This document shows, piece after piece, positions 55,753-64,000 of a stretch of 64,000 bases of DNA. Each line of letters opens with the position of its first letter. Position 1 is the first letter of the stretch. The stretch comes from Sphingomonas faeni (GTDB taxonomy: Bacteria > Pseudomonadota > Alphaproteobacteria > Sphingomonadales > Sphingomonadaceae). The stretch lies in the NCBI RefSeq assembly GCF_030817315.1, contig NZ_JAUSZF010000001.1, positions 1,224,501-1,288,500 on the forward strand. The letters are read 5' to 3'. The notes below the pieces were generated by a model, which saw nothing but the letters and a program-made list of their open reading frames with translations, did no database searches and was not told the DNA's origin. Both the position numbers and the translations under genes were made by a program.

Positions 55753-56760
55753 ATGCCGCACGCGTTGCGCCAGAACGACACGCAGCTAAAGGTGCGCCCG
55801 GACAATCCGGGAGCCGAGTGTTTGGACGATAACGCGATCCTGCCTGACAAGACCTTCGCGAGCCGGGTCGACTGGAACCTGTTGCGCACCTTCGTCGAGA
55901 TCGTTCGGGCGGGCGGGATCGGCGCAGCCGCGCGCAAATTGAACAAGCAGCAACCGAGCATCAGCGCCGCGCTGAAACGGCTAGAGGATCAGGTCGGTGT
56001 CGAGTTGCTCAAGCGATCTTCGTCCGGCGTCGAGATGACGGCAGCCGGCACGGCGCTTCTCGGGCTGTGCGAGGAGATGCTCGAAGCGGCGCGAATGGTT
56101 CCGCATCAGGTCGCGCAGGCCACCAAGCGCGTCGAGGGCATCGTCCGCATCCAGCTTATCTCGGCGGTGACCTCGACCGAATTCGACGAGGCGATCGTCA
56201 GCTTCCACCGCCGCAACCCCAACATCCATATCGAAATCCGCGTCTCGCCTTGGCGCGCAGTCCTCAACGCGCTGGAGCAAGGCGATGCCGAGATCGGCGT
56301 CGGCTACGACAGCAACCCACGAAGCAGTCTCGTCTACGAACCGCTGTTCGTCGAACGTCAGCAACTCTATTGCGCGCGCAGTCACCCGCTTTTCGGACAC
56401 CGCGTCGACCGACTGGGCGAACTGAAGGACGAGGGGTTCGTGCTCACCGGCGACGACGAACTCGACACCATCACCCGCCTGCGCCGACGCTATCGTCTCG
56501 GCACCAAGGCGACGGGTCACGCCGAGGATATCAACGAGGCGGCACGGCTGATCACCCTGGGCGTCGGCATCGGCTTCCTGCCCGTGCTCGCCGCGGCGGA
56601 TGCGGTCGCCAAGGGCCGGCTATGGCCGCTGCTCCACGCCGACGCCGAGCCCGCCTACGACATCTTCCTGCTCGCGCGAGCCGATCCGTCACGCGATACC
56701 GCAACCCAGTTGTTCCTCGATGAAGTCACCCGACGCCACCGCGCGCAACGTAGGGCATAG
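55753..56760 (+). CDS. LysR-family regulator of the guanidine/urea cluster
   Basis: This 335-residue LysR protein has the HTH GGIGAAARKLNKQQPSISAA and an ordinary substrate-binding domain. The first 39 residues before VDWNLLRTF exceed the family length, so the true start may be TTG 55822, but there is no clear RBS at either. It lies just upstream of the ABC importer and DUF1989 genes on the same strand and is the likely regulator. Confidence 0.88.
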   Translation: MPHALRQNDTQLKVRPDNPGAECLDDNAILPDKTFASRVDWNLLRTFVEIVRAGGIGAAARKLNKQQPSISAALKRLEDQVGVELLKRSSSGVEMTAAGTALLGLCEEMLEAARMVPHQVAQATKRVEGIVRIQLISAVTSTEFDEAIVSFHRRNPNIHIEIRVSPWRAVLNALEQGDAEIGVGYDSNPRSSLVYEPLFVERQQLYCARSHPLFGHRVDRLGELKDEGFVLTGDDELDTITRLRRRYRLGTKATGHAEDINEAARLITLGVGIGFLPVLAAADAVAKGRLWPLLHADAEPAYDIFLLARADPSRDTATQLFLDEVTRRHRAQRRA

Positions 56761-56831
56761 ATACAGCCTATGCCTTTCATCAGTATTTTACCTCTTCATT
56801 GATGATCCCCGGCAGGCCAACGTTACCCAAG

Positions 56832-56898
56832 GATGATGCCCGCATCCGCTGTTCCCGTTCCCTCACATAAAAGGGCACGGCGGCGCGCTGGCATCATC
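56832..56898 (+). promoter_or_regulatory. Hairpin in the leader of the importer operon
   Basis: A perfect 9-bp stem (gatgatgcc 56832-56840, ggcatcatc 56890-56898) closes a 49-nt loop that includes cacataaaagggcacggcgg. It lies between the LysR stop and the binding-protein start. I could not match it to a known riboswitch class, including the guanidine types. Confidence 0.35.
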
Positions 56899-56920
56899 GG
56901 GTGGCTAAGGGGTGTGCTTG

Positions 56921-58015
56921 ATGGTGTCTCGACCGTGGCTGAATGGCGTTGCAGCCGTCGCTGTACTGCTCGCGCTAGGCGGTTGCGGTAGCAAGCCGTC
57001 GGGATCGGCGAGCGGCGCCGGCGTCGTGAAGAAGGACTTCGCGATCGGCTGGTCAATCTACACCGGTTGGATGCCCTGGGCCTATGCGCAGCAGTCCGGG
57101 ATCGTGAAGAAATGGGCCGATAAATACGGCATCCAGATCCGGCTGGTCCAGGTCAACGACTATGTCGAATCCGTCAACCAATACGCCGCGGGCAAGCTCG
57201 ATGGCGTGGTCTGCACGACGATGGACGCGCTGACCATTCCGGCGGCGGGTGGCAAGGATACCACCGTGCTGCTGATCGGCGATTATTCCGACGGCAATGA
57301 CGGCGTGGTGCTCAAGAACGGCCGGACGATGGCGGATATCAAGGGGCGCTCGGTCAAGCTCGTCGAACTGTCGGTGTCGCATTTCCTGCTCGCCCGCGGG
57401 CTGGAACTGAGCGGCATGAAGCTCGCCGACGTAAAGACGGTGAACACCGGCGACGCCGACATCGTCGGTGCGTTCGCCTCCCCGACCGTGAACGCGGTCG
57501 TCACTTGGAACCCTCAGCTTTCCACGATCCGCGCCACACCGGGCGCTACGCAGGTCTTCGACAGCTCGAAGATCCCCAACGAAATTCTCGACACGCTCAA
57601 CGTCAGCACCGCGACGCTCAAGGCCAACCCGAACCTCGGCAAGGCTCTGGCCGGCATCTGGTATGAGACGATGGCTATCATGACCCGCAACGACGCGGCG
57701 GGCCGCGCCGCGCGCGCCACGATGGCCAAGGCTGCGGGCACGACCGAGGCGAGTTTCGACGAACAGCTCAAGACGACGCATCTGTACGCGAAGCCGCAGG
57801 ACGCGGTTGCCTATGCGGAGAACCCGGACCTGATCACCGTGACCGACCGGGTCCGTCAGTTCAGCTTCGCGCACGGCCTGTTCGGTCCGAGCGCGAAGTC
57901 CGTCGATACGATCGGCATCACCTTCGCCGGCGGCAAGACGCTCGGCGATACCAAGAACGTGAAGCTGCGGTTCGACCCGAGCTACATGAAGCTGGCGGCG
58001 GACGGGAAGCTGTAG
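56921..58015 (+). CDS. ABC transporter substrate-binding lipoprotein (urea/guanidine type)
   Basis: This 364-residue protein has a lipobox (LALGGCGS) and a NMT1/THI5-like binding fold (WSIYTGWMPWAYAQQSGIV and FDSSKIPNEILDTLNV). The group is annotated as putative urea ABC transporter binding protein and travels with DUF1989 pairs. ATG 56921 is preferred over GTG 56912 because the signal peptide begins there. It feeds the permease and ATPase genes downstream. Confidence 0.85.
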   Translation: MVSRPWLNGVAAVAVLLALGGCGSKPSGSASGAGVVKKDFAIGWSIYTGWMPWAYAQQSGIVKKWADKYGIQIRLVQVNDYVESVNQYAAGKLDGVVCTTMDALTIPAAGGKDTTVLLIGDYSDGNDGVVLKNGRTMADIKGRSVKLVELSVSHFLLARGLELSGMKLADVKTVNTGDADIVGAFASPTVNAVVTWNPQLSTIRATPGATQVFDSSKIPNEILDTLNVSTATLKANPNLGKALAGIWYETMAIMTRNDAAGRAARATMAKAAGTTEASFDEQLKTTHLYAKPQDAVAYAENPDLITVTDRVRQFSFAHGLFGPSAKSVDTIGITFAGGKTLGDTKNVKLRFDPSYMKLAADGKL

Positions 58016-58072
58016 CCTCGCGCTGACAGGACCAACAGGCAACGTCGGAACAGCGTTTCGACGAACGGAGAA

Positions 58073-58089
58073 GCATGCCCGGGGCATGC
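58073..58089. repeat. Perfect short palindrome upstream of the permease gene
   Basis: gcatgccc-g-gggcatgc is an 8-bp perfect inverted repeat 19 bp before the ATG at 58108. Role unknown. Confidence 0.4.
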
Positions 58090-58107
58090 GTGAAATCGGG
58101 GGATGAA

Positions 58108-58188
58108 ATGAGCGTACTGCCAACACATTCCGCCATGCCGACGCCCGACAGGCGCGCACGACGCGTTGCGCCGGGGCATCAGCGTTGA
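58108..58188 (+). other. 26-codon ORF that may be the displaced permease N-terminus
   Basis: ATG 58108 follows ggggga and reads MSVLPTHSAMPTPDRRARRV, then stops at 58186-58188. The permease continues in the next frame at TTG 58185 (GCG TTG ACC = A-L-T). One extra base between them would have broken a single protein. Otherwise the short ORF is a leader peptide overlapping the permease start. The data do not decide. Confidence 0.4.
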
Positions 58189-59003
58189 CCCGGCTCGTCG
58201 ACATTCGCCTCGGACGCGGGGCACGATTGCTGCTCGGCGCGCTGCCGATCGTGGCGCTGCTGTTCGTCTACCTGCTCGCCTCCGAAGCGCGCCACCTCGA
58301 CAATCCCGCCGACAAGGTTTTGCCGACCTTCGAGGCGATGGCGCAGGCCATTCGCAGCTTCACCACGGATCGCGACCCGTCGACCGATCGCATCATCCTC
58401 GTCGCCGACACGCTGGCGAGCCTGTACCGGCTCGGCATCGGCCTCGCCATCGCGACCGCGAGCGCGCTGGTCCTCGGCCTGCTGCTCGGCGTCATGCCGC
58501 TCGCGCGCGTCGTGCTCGGCCCAACGGTCGCGGTGATCGCGGTCATTCCACCGGTCGCGGTACTGCCGATCCTGTTCATCGTACTCGGGCTCGACGAAGC
58601 CTCGAAGATCGCGCTGATCGCGATCGGCATCGCGCCATTCATGACACGCGATCTGACGAGCTTTGTCGCCAACCTCCCGGTCGAGCAGACCGTCAAGGCG
58701 CAGACGCTCGGCGCCAATAGCTGGCAGCTCGCGATCCGCGTCGCGCTGCCCCAGCTGATGCCGCGCCTGATCGAAGCGCTGCGGCTGTCGATGGGGCCCG
58801 CCTGGGTGTTCCTGATCGCATCGGAAGCGGTCGCTTCCGATGTCGGGCTCGGCTACCGGATCTTCCTGGTCCGACGCTATTTCGCGATGGACATCATCCT
58901 GCCCTACGTCGCCTGGATCTCGCTGCTCGCGATCGCAGCCGACGCGCTGCTGCTGTTCGTCAGCCGCCGCGGCTTCCCCTGGGCACACGGCGGCGGCCGA
59001 TGA
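58185..59003 (+). CDS. ABC transporter permease (urea/guanidine type)
   Basis: This 272-residue permease has about six hydrophobic helices and the EAA-type coupling segment (VKAQTLGANSWQLAIRVALP, about residues 170-190). The only start in this frame is TTG 58185; no RBS precedes it closely. A possible displaced N-terminus lies upstream at 58108-58188. The stop overlaps the ATPase start (ATGA). Confidence 0.85.
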   Translation: MTRLVDIRLGRGARLLLGALPIVALLFVYLLASEARHLDNPADKVLPTFEAMAQAIRSFTTDRDPSTDRIILVADTLASLYRLGIGLAIATASALVLGLLLGVMPLARVVLGPTVAVIAVIPPVAVLPILFIVLGLDEASKIALIAIGIAPFMTRDLTSFVANLPVEQTVKAQTLGANSWQLAIRVALPQLMPRLIEALRLSMGPAWVFLIASEAVASDVGLGYRIFLVRRYFAMDIILPYVAWISLLAIAADALLLFVSRRGFPWAHGGGR

Positions 59004-59806
59004 CTCCGCTTCTGGAACTCCGCAACATCTGGGTTGAATACGGCGATAAGATCGTGCTCGAACGCGTCTCGCTCGAGATCGCCGAACGCAGCTTCGTCGC
59101 GGTGGTCGGCCCCTCGGGTGCCGGCAAAAGCACCTTCCTCCGCCTGATCCTTGGCCAGGAAGCGCCGAGCCGCGGCCAGGTGCTCCTCGACGGCAAGCCG
59201 ATGCGCCCCGAATGCGGCCCCGATCGCGGCGTCGTGTTCCAGCGCTATTCGGTGTTCCCGCATCTCACCGCACTGCGCAACGTGATGTTCGGGATCGAAT
59301 GCGCGCAGGCGCCCTTTGCCGCGCGGCTGTTCGGTGCGCAGCGCTGCGCCGCACGCGAAACCGCGGTCGAGATGCTCGCGGCGGTCGGCCTCGAACACAG
59401 CCTGGACGTTTATCCGGCACAGATGTCGGGCGGCATGCAACAACGCCTCGCCATCGCCCAGGCGCTGGTCAAGCATCCACGCATCCTGCTGCTCGACGAG
59501 CCGTTCGGCGCGCTCGACCCCGGCATCCGCCTCGACATGCACGCGCTCATCACCCGCCTCTGGCAGGAACAGGGGCTCACCATCGTGATGGTGACGCACG
59601 ACATCGGCGAGGCGTTCAAGCTCGGCACGCGGGTGCTCGCCTTCGACAAGCGTCGCCACGACCCGCACGCGCCGCACCGCTTCGGCGCGACCACCACCTA
59701 CGACCTGCCGCTCGATCGCAAGACACTGCCACCGCAAGCGCTGGTCGACGCGATCGGCGGCACCGATCTTCCACGGCCCGATCTTCCACGGAGAGACTTC
59801 GCATGA
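59000..59806 (+). CDS. ABC transporter ATP-binding protein
   Basis: This 268-residue ATPase has Walker A GPSGAGKS, the signature MSGGMQQRLAIAQAL and Walker B LLLDEPFGALD. It is of the nitrate/sulfonate/taurine group. ATGA overlaps join it to the permease upstream and the DUF1989 gene downstream, so it belongs to this importer. Confidence 0.93.
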   Translation: MTPLLELRNIWVEYGDKIVLERVSLEIAERSFVAVVGPSGAGKSTFLRLILGQEAPSRGQVLLDGKPMRPECGPDRGVVFQRYSVFPHLTALRNVMFGIECAQAPFAARLFGAQRCAARETAVEMLAAVGLEHSLDVYPAQMSGGMQQRLAIAQALVKHPRILLLDEPFGALDPGIRLDMHALITRLWQEQGLTIVMVTHDIGEAFKLGTRVLAFDKRRHDPHAPHRFGATTTYDLPLDRKTLPPQALVDAIGGTDLPRPDLPRRDFA

Positions 59807-60612
59807 CGACCACCACCGCCGATCCGTACGGCGCCCGCGATCACGCCCGCGCGATGACGGGCACGCGCGTGGAGGCCATGCCCACCCTCCCCGCCGCCGC
59901 CCTCGACGCTCCCGGCGAAACCGTCTGGGAAGAGACGATCGCCCCTGCGGGCTACACGTCGCGCCGGATCGCGCGCGGCACACGACTGCGGCTGATCGAC
60001 GTCGCCGGCGACGCCTGCGCCTCGATGCTGGTCTTCAACGCCGAGACGCCGACCGAGCGACTGAACGTCGCCGACACGCTGAAGGTGCAGTGGAACGGCT
60101 ATCTCGGTGCGGGTCGGCTGCTGCTGTCGGACATGGGCCGCGTGATGATGACCATTCTGGAGGACGACGCCGGCACGCACGACGCATTTTGCGGCGCATC
60201 GAACGAGGCGTCCAACGCGCGTGCTTACGGCGATGGCAAGAATTACGGCGCGCATCCGAACGCGCGCGATCGTTTCATGCTGGGTGTCGCCAGGCACGGG
60301 CTCGGTCGCAAGGACGTCCACCCCTGCATCAACTGGTTCAAGGGCGTCCGGATCGCCGACGACGGCGCCACCCTGCCCGAGACCGGCCCCTTTCCGCCCG
60401 GCCGGACGCTCGTCCTGCGCGCGGAAATGGAACTGGTCGTCGTACTCGCCAACTGCCCGCACGTGCTCGACACCCGCGCCGATTTCACGGTCACGTCGCT
60501 GCGCGCGACGGCGTGGCGTGGCGAACCGGCCGCCGAGGACGACCCTGTACGCACCGCAACGCCGGAAGGGCTCCGCGCCTTCCTCAACACCGAAGATCTC
60601 TACGCGCGCTGA
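59803..60612 (+). CDS. DUF1989 urea-amidolyase-associated protein 1 (CgdA/CgdB-type)
   Basis: This 269-residue DUF1989 protein has the family segments LIDVAGDACASMLVFNA, CGASNEASN and HPCINWFKGVRI. Together with the next protein it matches the pair long called urea amidolyase-associated proteins. More recent work identifies the pair as the two subunits of carboxyguanidine deiminase, which converts carboxyguanidine to allophanate and ammonia. ATG 59803 overlaps the ATPase stop. Confidence 0.88.
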   Translation: MTTTTADPYGARDHARAMTGTRVEAMPTLPAAALDAPGETVWEETIAPAGYTSRRIARGTRLRLIDVAGDACASMLVFNAETPTERLNVADTLKVQWNGYLGAGRLLLSDMGRVMMTILEDDAGTHDAFCGASNEASNARAYGDGKNYGAHPNARDRFMLGVARHGLGRKDVHPCINWFKGVRIADDGATLPETGPFPPGRTLVLRAEMELVVVLANCPHVLDTRADFTVTSLRATAWRGEPAAEDDPVRTATPEGLRAFLNTEDLYAR

Positions 60613-60621
60613 AGGACCGAC

Positions 60622-61245
60622 ATGACCACTTCCCCCCTCCCCGGTACCATCCGCCACGACGAGATCGTTCCTGCCCGCGCACCCTGGATGCACCGCGTCG
60701 CCGCTGGTGAAACGCTGCGCATCGTCGATCTCGAAGGCAATCAGGCGGTCGATTTCCTGATGTACGCCGCCGACGACGATTCCGAGCGGTACAGCGCGCA
60801 GGACACGATCGCGGCACAGCGCAACCTGTTCCTCCGCGAATGCGCAGTGCTGCTGTCCAACGAAGGTCGGCCGATGATGACGATCACCGGCACCAGCGTC
60901 GCCTATCACGACACGATCGGTGGCGCCTGCTCGTGCGAGTCCAACACACTGCGCTACGGCCACCATACGAAGGCCCAGCATAGCTGCGTCGACAATTTCC
61001 TCGACGCCAATATCCGCGCCGGCCGCGGCAAGCGCGACATGGTGTCGAACATCAACTTCTTCATGAACGTGCCGGTCGAGGCGGACGGCACGCTCGGCAT
61101 CGTCGACGGCATTTCCGCGCCCGGGCTTACGGTCGACCTGCGCGCGGAAATGGACGTCATCGTGGTCGTGTCCAACTGCCCCCAGATCAACAATCCCTGC
61201 AACGGCTTCAACCCGACGCCCGTGCGCATGCAGGTGTCGGCGTGA
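60622..61245 (+). CDS. DUF1989 urea-amidolyase-associated protein 2 (CgdA/CgdB-type)
   Basis: This 207-residue DUF1989 protein has IVDLEGNQAVDFLMYAADD, CSCESNTLRYGHH and VVVSNCPQINNPCNG. It is the second member of the DUF1989 pair, presumably in one heteromeric enzyme with the previous protein. Its stop overlaps the start of the carboxylase gene (TGATG). Confidence 0.88.
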   Translation: MTTSPLPGTIRHDEIVPARAPWMHRVAAGETLRIVDLEGNQAVDFLMYAADDDSERYSAQDTIAAQRNLFLRECAVLLSNEGRPMMTITGTSVAYHDTIGGACSCESNTLRYGHHTKAQHSCVDNFLDANIRAGRGKRDMVSNINFFMNVPVEADGTLGIVDGISAPGLTVDLRAEMDVIVVVSNCPQINNPCNGFNPTPVRMQVSA

Positions 61246-64000
61246 TGTTCAGGAAGGTCCTGATCGCCAATCGCGGCGCGATAGCCTGCCGCATCATCCG
61301 CACGCTGAAGACGATGGGGGTCGGCTCCGTCGCGGTATTCAGCGACGCCGATGCCGGCTCCGCGCATGTCGCCCAGGCCGACCAGGCTGTTCGGATCGGC
61401 CCCGCGCCGGCCGCGGAAAGCTATTTGAACGTCGAGGCGATCCTGGCCGCCGCGGAGGCAACTGGCGCCGAGGCGATCCACCCCGGCTACGGCTTCCTCT
61501 CGGAAAACACCGCCTTCGCCGAGGCATGCGCCGCGCGCGGCATCGCGTTCATCGGTCCGACCCCCGACAACATTCGCGCCTTCGGTTTGAAGCACACTGC
61601 CCGCGATCTCGCCGCCGCGCAGGGCGTGCCGCTCGCACCCGGCACCGACCTGCTCCATGACGAAGCCGCCGCGGTCGAGGCGGCAAAGCGGATCGGCTAT
61701 CCCGTGATCCTGAAGGCAACCGCTGGCGGCGGCGGCATCGGGATGAAGGTCTGTGCCGACGAAGCCGATATCCGCGATGGTTTCGCGACCGTAGCCCGCC
61801 TCGGCGCAGGCAATTTCGGCGACGGCGGCGTATTCCTCGAACGCTACGTCGCCCGCGCGCGACACATCGAAGTGCAGGTGTTCGGCGACGGCGCAGGTCA
61901 CGTCGTAGCGCTCGGCGAACGCGATTGCTCGCTCCAACGCCGAAACCAGAAGGTCGTCGAGGAAACCCCCGCCCCGCTGCTCCCCGCAGCGACGCGCCAG
62001 GCGCTGATCGACGCCGCGGTCCGGCTCACCGCCGCCGCCGCTTACCGCTCGGCAGGCACGGTAGAATTCCTCTACGATGCCGAACGCGACGACTTCTTCT
62101 TCCTCGAGGTCAACACTCGGCTCCAGGTCGAACACGGCGTCACCGAACAGGTCACCGGCGTCGACCTCGTCGAATGGATGGTGCGCGGCGCGGCCGACGA
62201 CTTCGCCTTCCTCGACGGTTTCGAGGCGAAGCCGGTCGGCGCATCGATCCAGGTCCGCCTCTATGCCGAGGATCCCGCGCAGGATTACCGGCCCAGCTCG
62301 GGCCGGCTGGTCGGCGTATCCTTCCCCGAAGGCCCGCGCATCGACAGCTGGATCGCCGCCGGCACCGAAGTGTCGAGCTGGTACGACCCCATGCTCGCCA
62401 AGCTGATCGTCACCGCGCCGACTCGCGACGCCGCGGTACAGGCGATGCAGGACGCGCTCGACCACACCATGATCGCCGGGATCGAGACCAACCTCGACTG
62501 GCTGCGTACCGTGGTGCGATCGCCCGTCTTCACCAGTGGCGAAGTCTCCACCCGTGCGCTCGCCGACATCGCCTACACGCCGCGGTCGATCCGCGTGTTG
62601 GCGGGCGGCGCCTCCACCACGGTCCAGGACTATCCCGGCCGACTCGGCCTGTGGGATGTCGGCGTGCCGCCCTCGGGACCGATAGACGCACTCGCCTTCC
62701 GCCTCGGCAACCGGCTGCTCGGCAACGCGGAAGACACGGCGGGACTCGAGATCACCGCTGCCGGGCCGACATTGCTCTTCAACGTCGCCACCCGGATCTG
62801 CCTGACCGGCGCCGATTTCGGTGCGGCCGTCGATGGCACGCCAGTGTCATCCTACGAACCGATCGACATCGCAGCAGGCCAGATCCTCAAGATCGGGCGC
62901 GTCACCGGTGGCGGCATGCGCGGCTATATCTCGATCGCCGGCGGGCTCGACGTGCCGCTGTTCCTCGGCAGCCGCAGCGCCTTCACGCTCGGCGAGTTCG
63001 GCGGCCACGCCGGGCGCGCGGTGATGACCGGCGACACGCTGCATCTGGCCCGAACCGATCCTCCCAGCGTACCGGCAGCAACGCTCGCGCTAGCCGACCG
63101 CCCCGCGATCACCCGCGAATGGACGCTCGCCGTCCTCTACGGTCCACACGGCGCACCCGATTTCTTCACCCCCGACGACATCGCGATGCTGCGCAGCACG
63201 GCGTGGAAGGTGCACTACAACTCCAACCGCACCGGCATCCGCCTGCTTGGGCCAAAGCCGCAATGGGCACGCAAGGACGGCGGCGAGGCAGGACTCCACC
63301 CGTCGAACATCCACGACAACGCCTATGCGATCGGCGCGGTCGACTTCACCGGCGACATGCCGATCATCCTCGGCCCCGACGGTCCCTCGCTCGGCGGCTT
63401 CGTCTGTCCGTTCGTGGTCGCTCAGGCGGACCTGTGGAAGGTCGGCCAGCTCGCACCGGGCGACAGCGTCCGCTTCGCACCGATCGACAATGCGACCGCG
63501 GTAGCGGCCGAGCAGGCGCAGGACCGGCTCGTCGCCACGCTCTCCGCCCCGCTCGCGCCGGTGGAGGCGAGCGACCATCTCGGCTCGCCGATCCTGCGCG
63601 CGATCGAAGCGCAGGGCGTACGTCCGGCGGTTACCTATCGCCAGCAGGGCGATCGCAACCTGCTGGTCGAATACGGCCCGATCATGCTCGATCTCGAACT
63701 CCGGCTCCGCGTTCACGCGCTGATGCTCGAAGTCGAAAAGGCCGCGCTCGCCGGTATCATCGACGTGACCCCGGGCATCCGTTCGCTCCAGATCCATTAC
63801 GACAGCCGCCAGCTTTCGCAGGCCGCTTTGCTTGATGCGCTCGCCGAGGCCGAGGAGCGGCTCGGTGGCCTCGACGATTTCGAGATCCCCTCGCGCGTCG
63901 TCTATCTGCCGTTGTCGTGGAAAGACCCGGCGATCTACCAGACGATCGACAAATACATGGAATCGGTGCGCGACGACGCGCCATGGTGCCCTGACAATAT
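61245..64000 (+). CDS. Urea/guanidine carboxylase, 3' end missing
   Basis: The gene starts at ATG 61245 (MFRKVLIANRGAIACRIIRT) and runs in frame off the window end, giving at least 918 residues. A biotin carboxylase domain (ATP loop GGGGIGMK near residue 162; LEVNTRLQVEHGVTE near 287) is followed by a KipA-like domain (about 450-760; VQDYPGRLG, VPPSGPIDALAFRLGN) and the start of a KipI-like domain (about 780 on). The biotinyl domain lies beyond the window. Biotin-dependent carboxylases of this architecture carboxylate urea or guanidine. The DUF1989 pair beside it favours guanidine. Confidence 0.92.
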   Translation, partial: MFRKVLIANRGAIACRIIRTLKTMGVGSVAVFSDADAGSAHVAQADQAVRIGPAPAAESYLNVEAILAAAEATGAEAIHPGYGFLSENTAFAEACAARGIAFIGPTPDNIRAFGLKHTARDLAAAQGVPLAPGTDLLHDEAAAVEAAKRIGYPVILKATAGGGGIGMKVCADEADIRDGFATVARLGAGNFGDGGVFLERYVARARHIEVQVFGDGAGHVVALGERDCSLQRRNQKVVEETPAPLLPAATRQALIDAAVRLTAAAAYRSAGTVEFLYDAERDDFFFLEVNTRLQVEHGVTEQVTGVDLVEWMVRGAADDFAFLDGFEAKPVGASIQVRLYAEDPAQDYRPSSGRLVGVSFPEGPRIDSWIAAGTEVSSWYDPMLAKLIVTAPTRDAAVQAMQDALDHTMIAGIETNLDWLRTVVRSPVFTSGEVSTRALADIAYTPRSIRVLAGGASTTVQDYPGRLGLWDVGVPPSGPIDALAFRLGNRLLGNAEDTAGLEITAAGPTLLFNVATRICLTGADFGAAVDGTPVSSYEPIDIAAGQILKIGRVTGGGMRGYISIAGGLDVPLFLGSRSAFTLGEFGGHAGRAVMTGDTLHLARTDPPSVPAATLALADRPAITREWTLAVLYGPHGAPDFFTPDDIAMLRSTAWKVHYNSNRTGIRLLGPKPQWARKDGGEAGLHPSNIHDNAYAIGAVDFTGDMPIILGPDGPSLGGFVCPFVVAQADLWKVGQLAPGDSVRFAPIDNATAVAAEQAQDRLVATLSAPLAPVEASDHLGSPILRAIEAQGVRPAVTYRQQGDRNLLVEYGPIMLDLELRLRVHALMLEVEKAALAGIIDVTPGIRSLQIHYDSRQLSQAALLDALAEAEERLGGLDDFEIPSRVVYLPLSWKDPAIYQTIDKYMESVRDDAPWCPDN

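Noticed and set aside
56761..56920. Guanidine riboswitch upstream of the importer
   Set aside because: I looked for the conserved guanidine-I, -II and -III sequences and saw none, so only a hairpin is reported.
61925..63835. Plus-strand frame of 636 residues inside the carboxylase gene
   Set aside because: It is another frame of the same DNA. The carboxylase reading runs unbroken through it with all its motifs.

Overview
The window is GC-rich, gene-dense DNA from an alphaproteobacterium, most likely a sphingomonad (Sphingomonas or close relative). This rests on gene content: a two-partner secretion locus, a bacteriophytochrome kinase, carotenoid genes crtZ-crtW-crtX, many small lipoproteins, a cyoABCD oxidase and intergenic palindromic repeats typical of the group. 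I saw no rRNA, tRNA, CRISPR array, IS element or prophage. The genus call is inference, since no marker gene is present.

Layout. 1-5.9 kb: a TpsB pore, a TpsA exoprotein with a long Ala-Pro stalk, an L,D-transpeptidase-like protein and a convergent prolyl-hydroxylase-type dioxygenase. 5.9-7.0 kb: a decayed stretch with a multiply frameshifted gene that carried an HExxH motif. 7.0-12.7 kb: a bacteriophytochrome histidine kinase, then an EthD-domain gene and MFS exporter divergent from a LysR regulator. 12.9-16 kb: DUF2141, SirB1-like, GST and aldo/keto reductase genes. 16-19.5 kb: a membrane GGDEF-EAL protein convergent with an RpfF-like DSF synthase. 19.7-24.1 kb: a GH84 hexosaminidase, two small genes and a succinate-semialdehyde-type dehydrogenase. 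24.1-28.0 kb: cyoABCD. 28.2-33.4 kb: an SDR, a frameshifted small gene, crtZ-crtW-crtX and a PAP2-like membrane protein. 33.5-37.8 kb: oxidoreductases, small proteins and a LysR gene. 37.8-40.8 kb: glpK-glpD.

40.9-50.9 kb is a complete assimilatory nitrate locus: nasT (ANTAR regulator), nasS (nitrate sensor), a leader with two hexaloop hairpins and an overlapping terminator, then a nitrate transporter, nirB, nirD, nasA and cobA (siroheme supply). The leader fits the known ANTAR antitermination design. A palindromic repeat lies between nirD and nasA and appears to be translated as the nasA N-terminus.

51-55.7 kb: an orphan barstar, three small lipoproteins, a FUSC-family membrane protein that probably starts at CTG, a sterol-desaturase-family enzyme and a membrane protein coupled to it. 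55.7-64 kb: a LysR gene, an ABC importer, two DUF1989 proteins and a urea/guanidine carboxylase cut by the window end. This set matches guanidine (or urea) degradation to allophanate.
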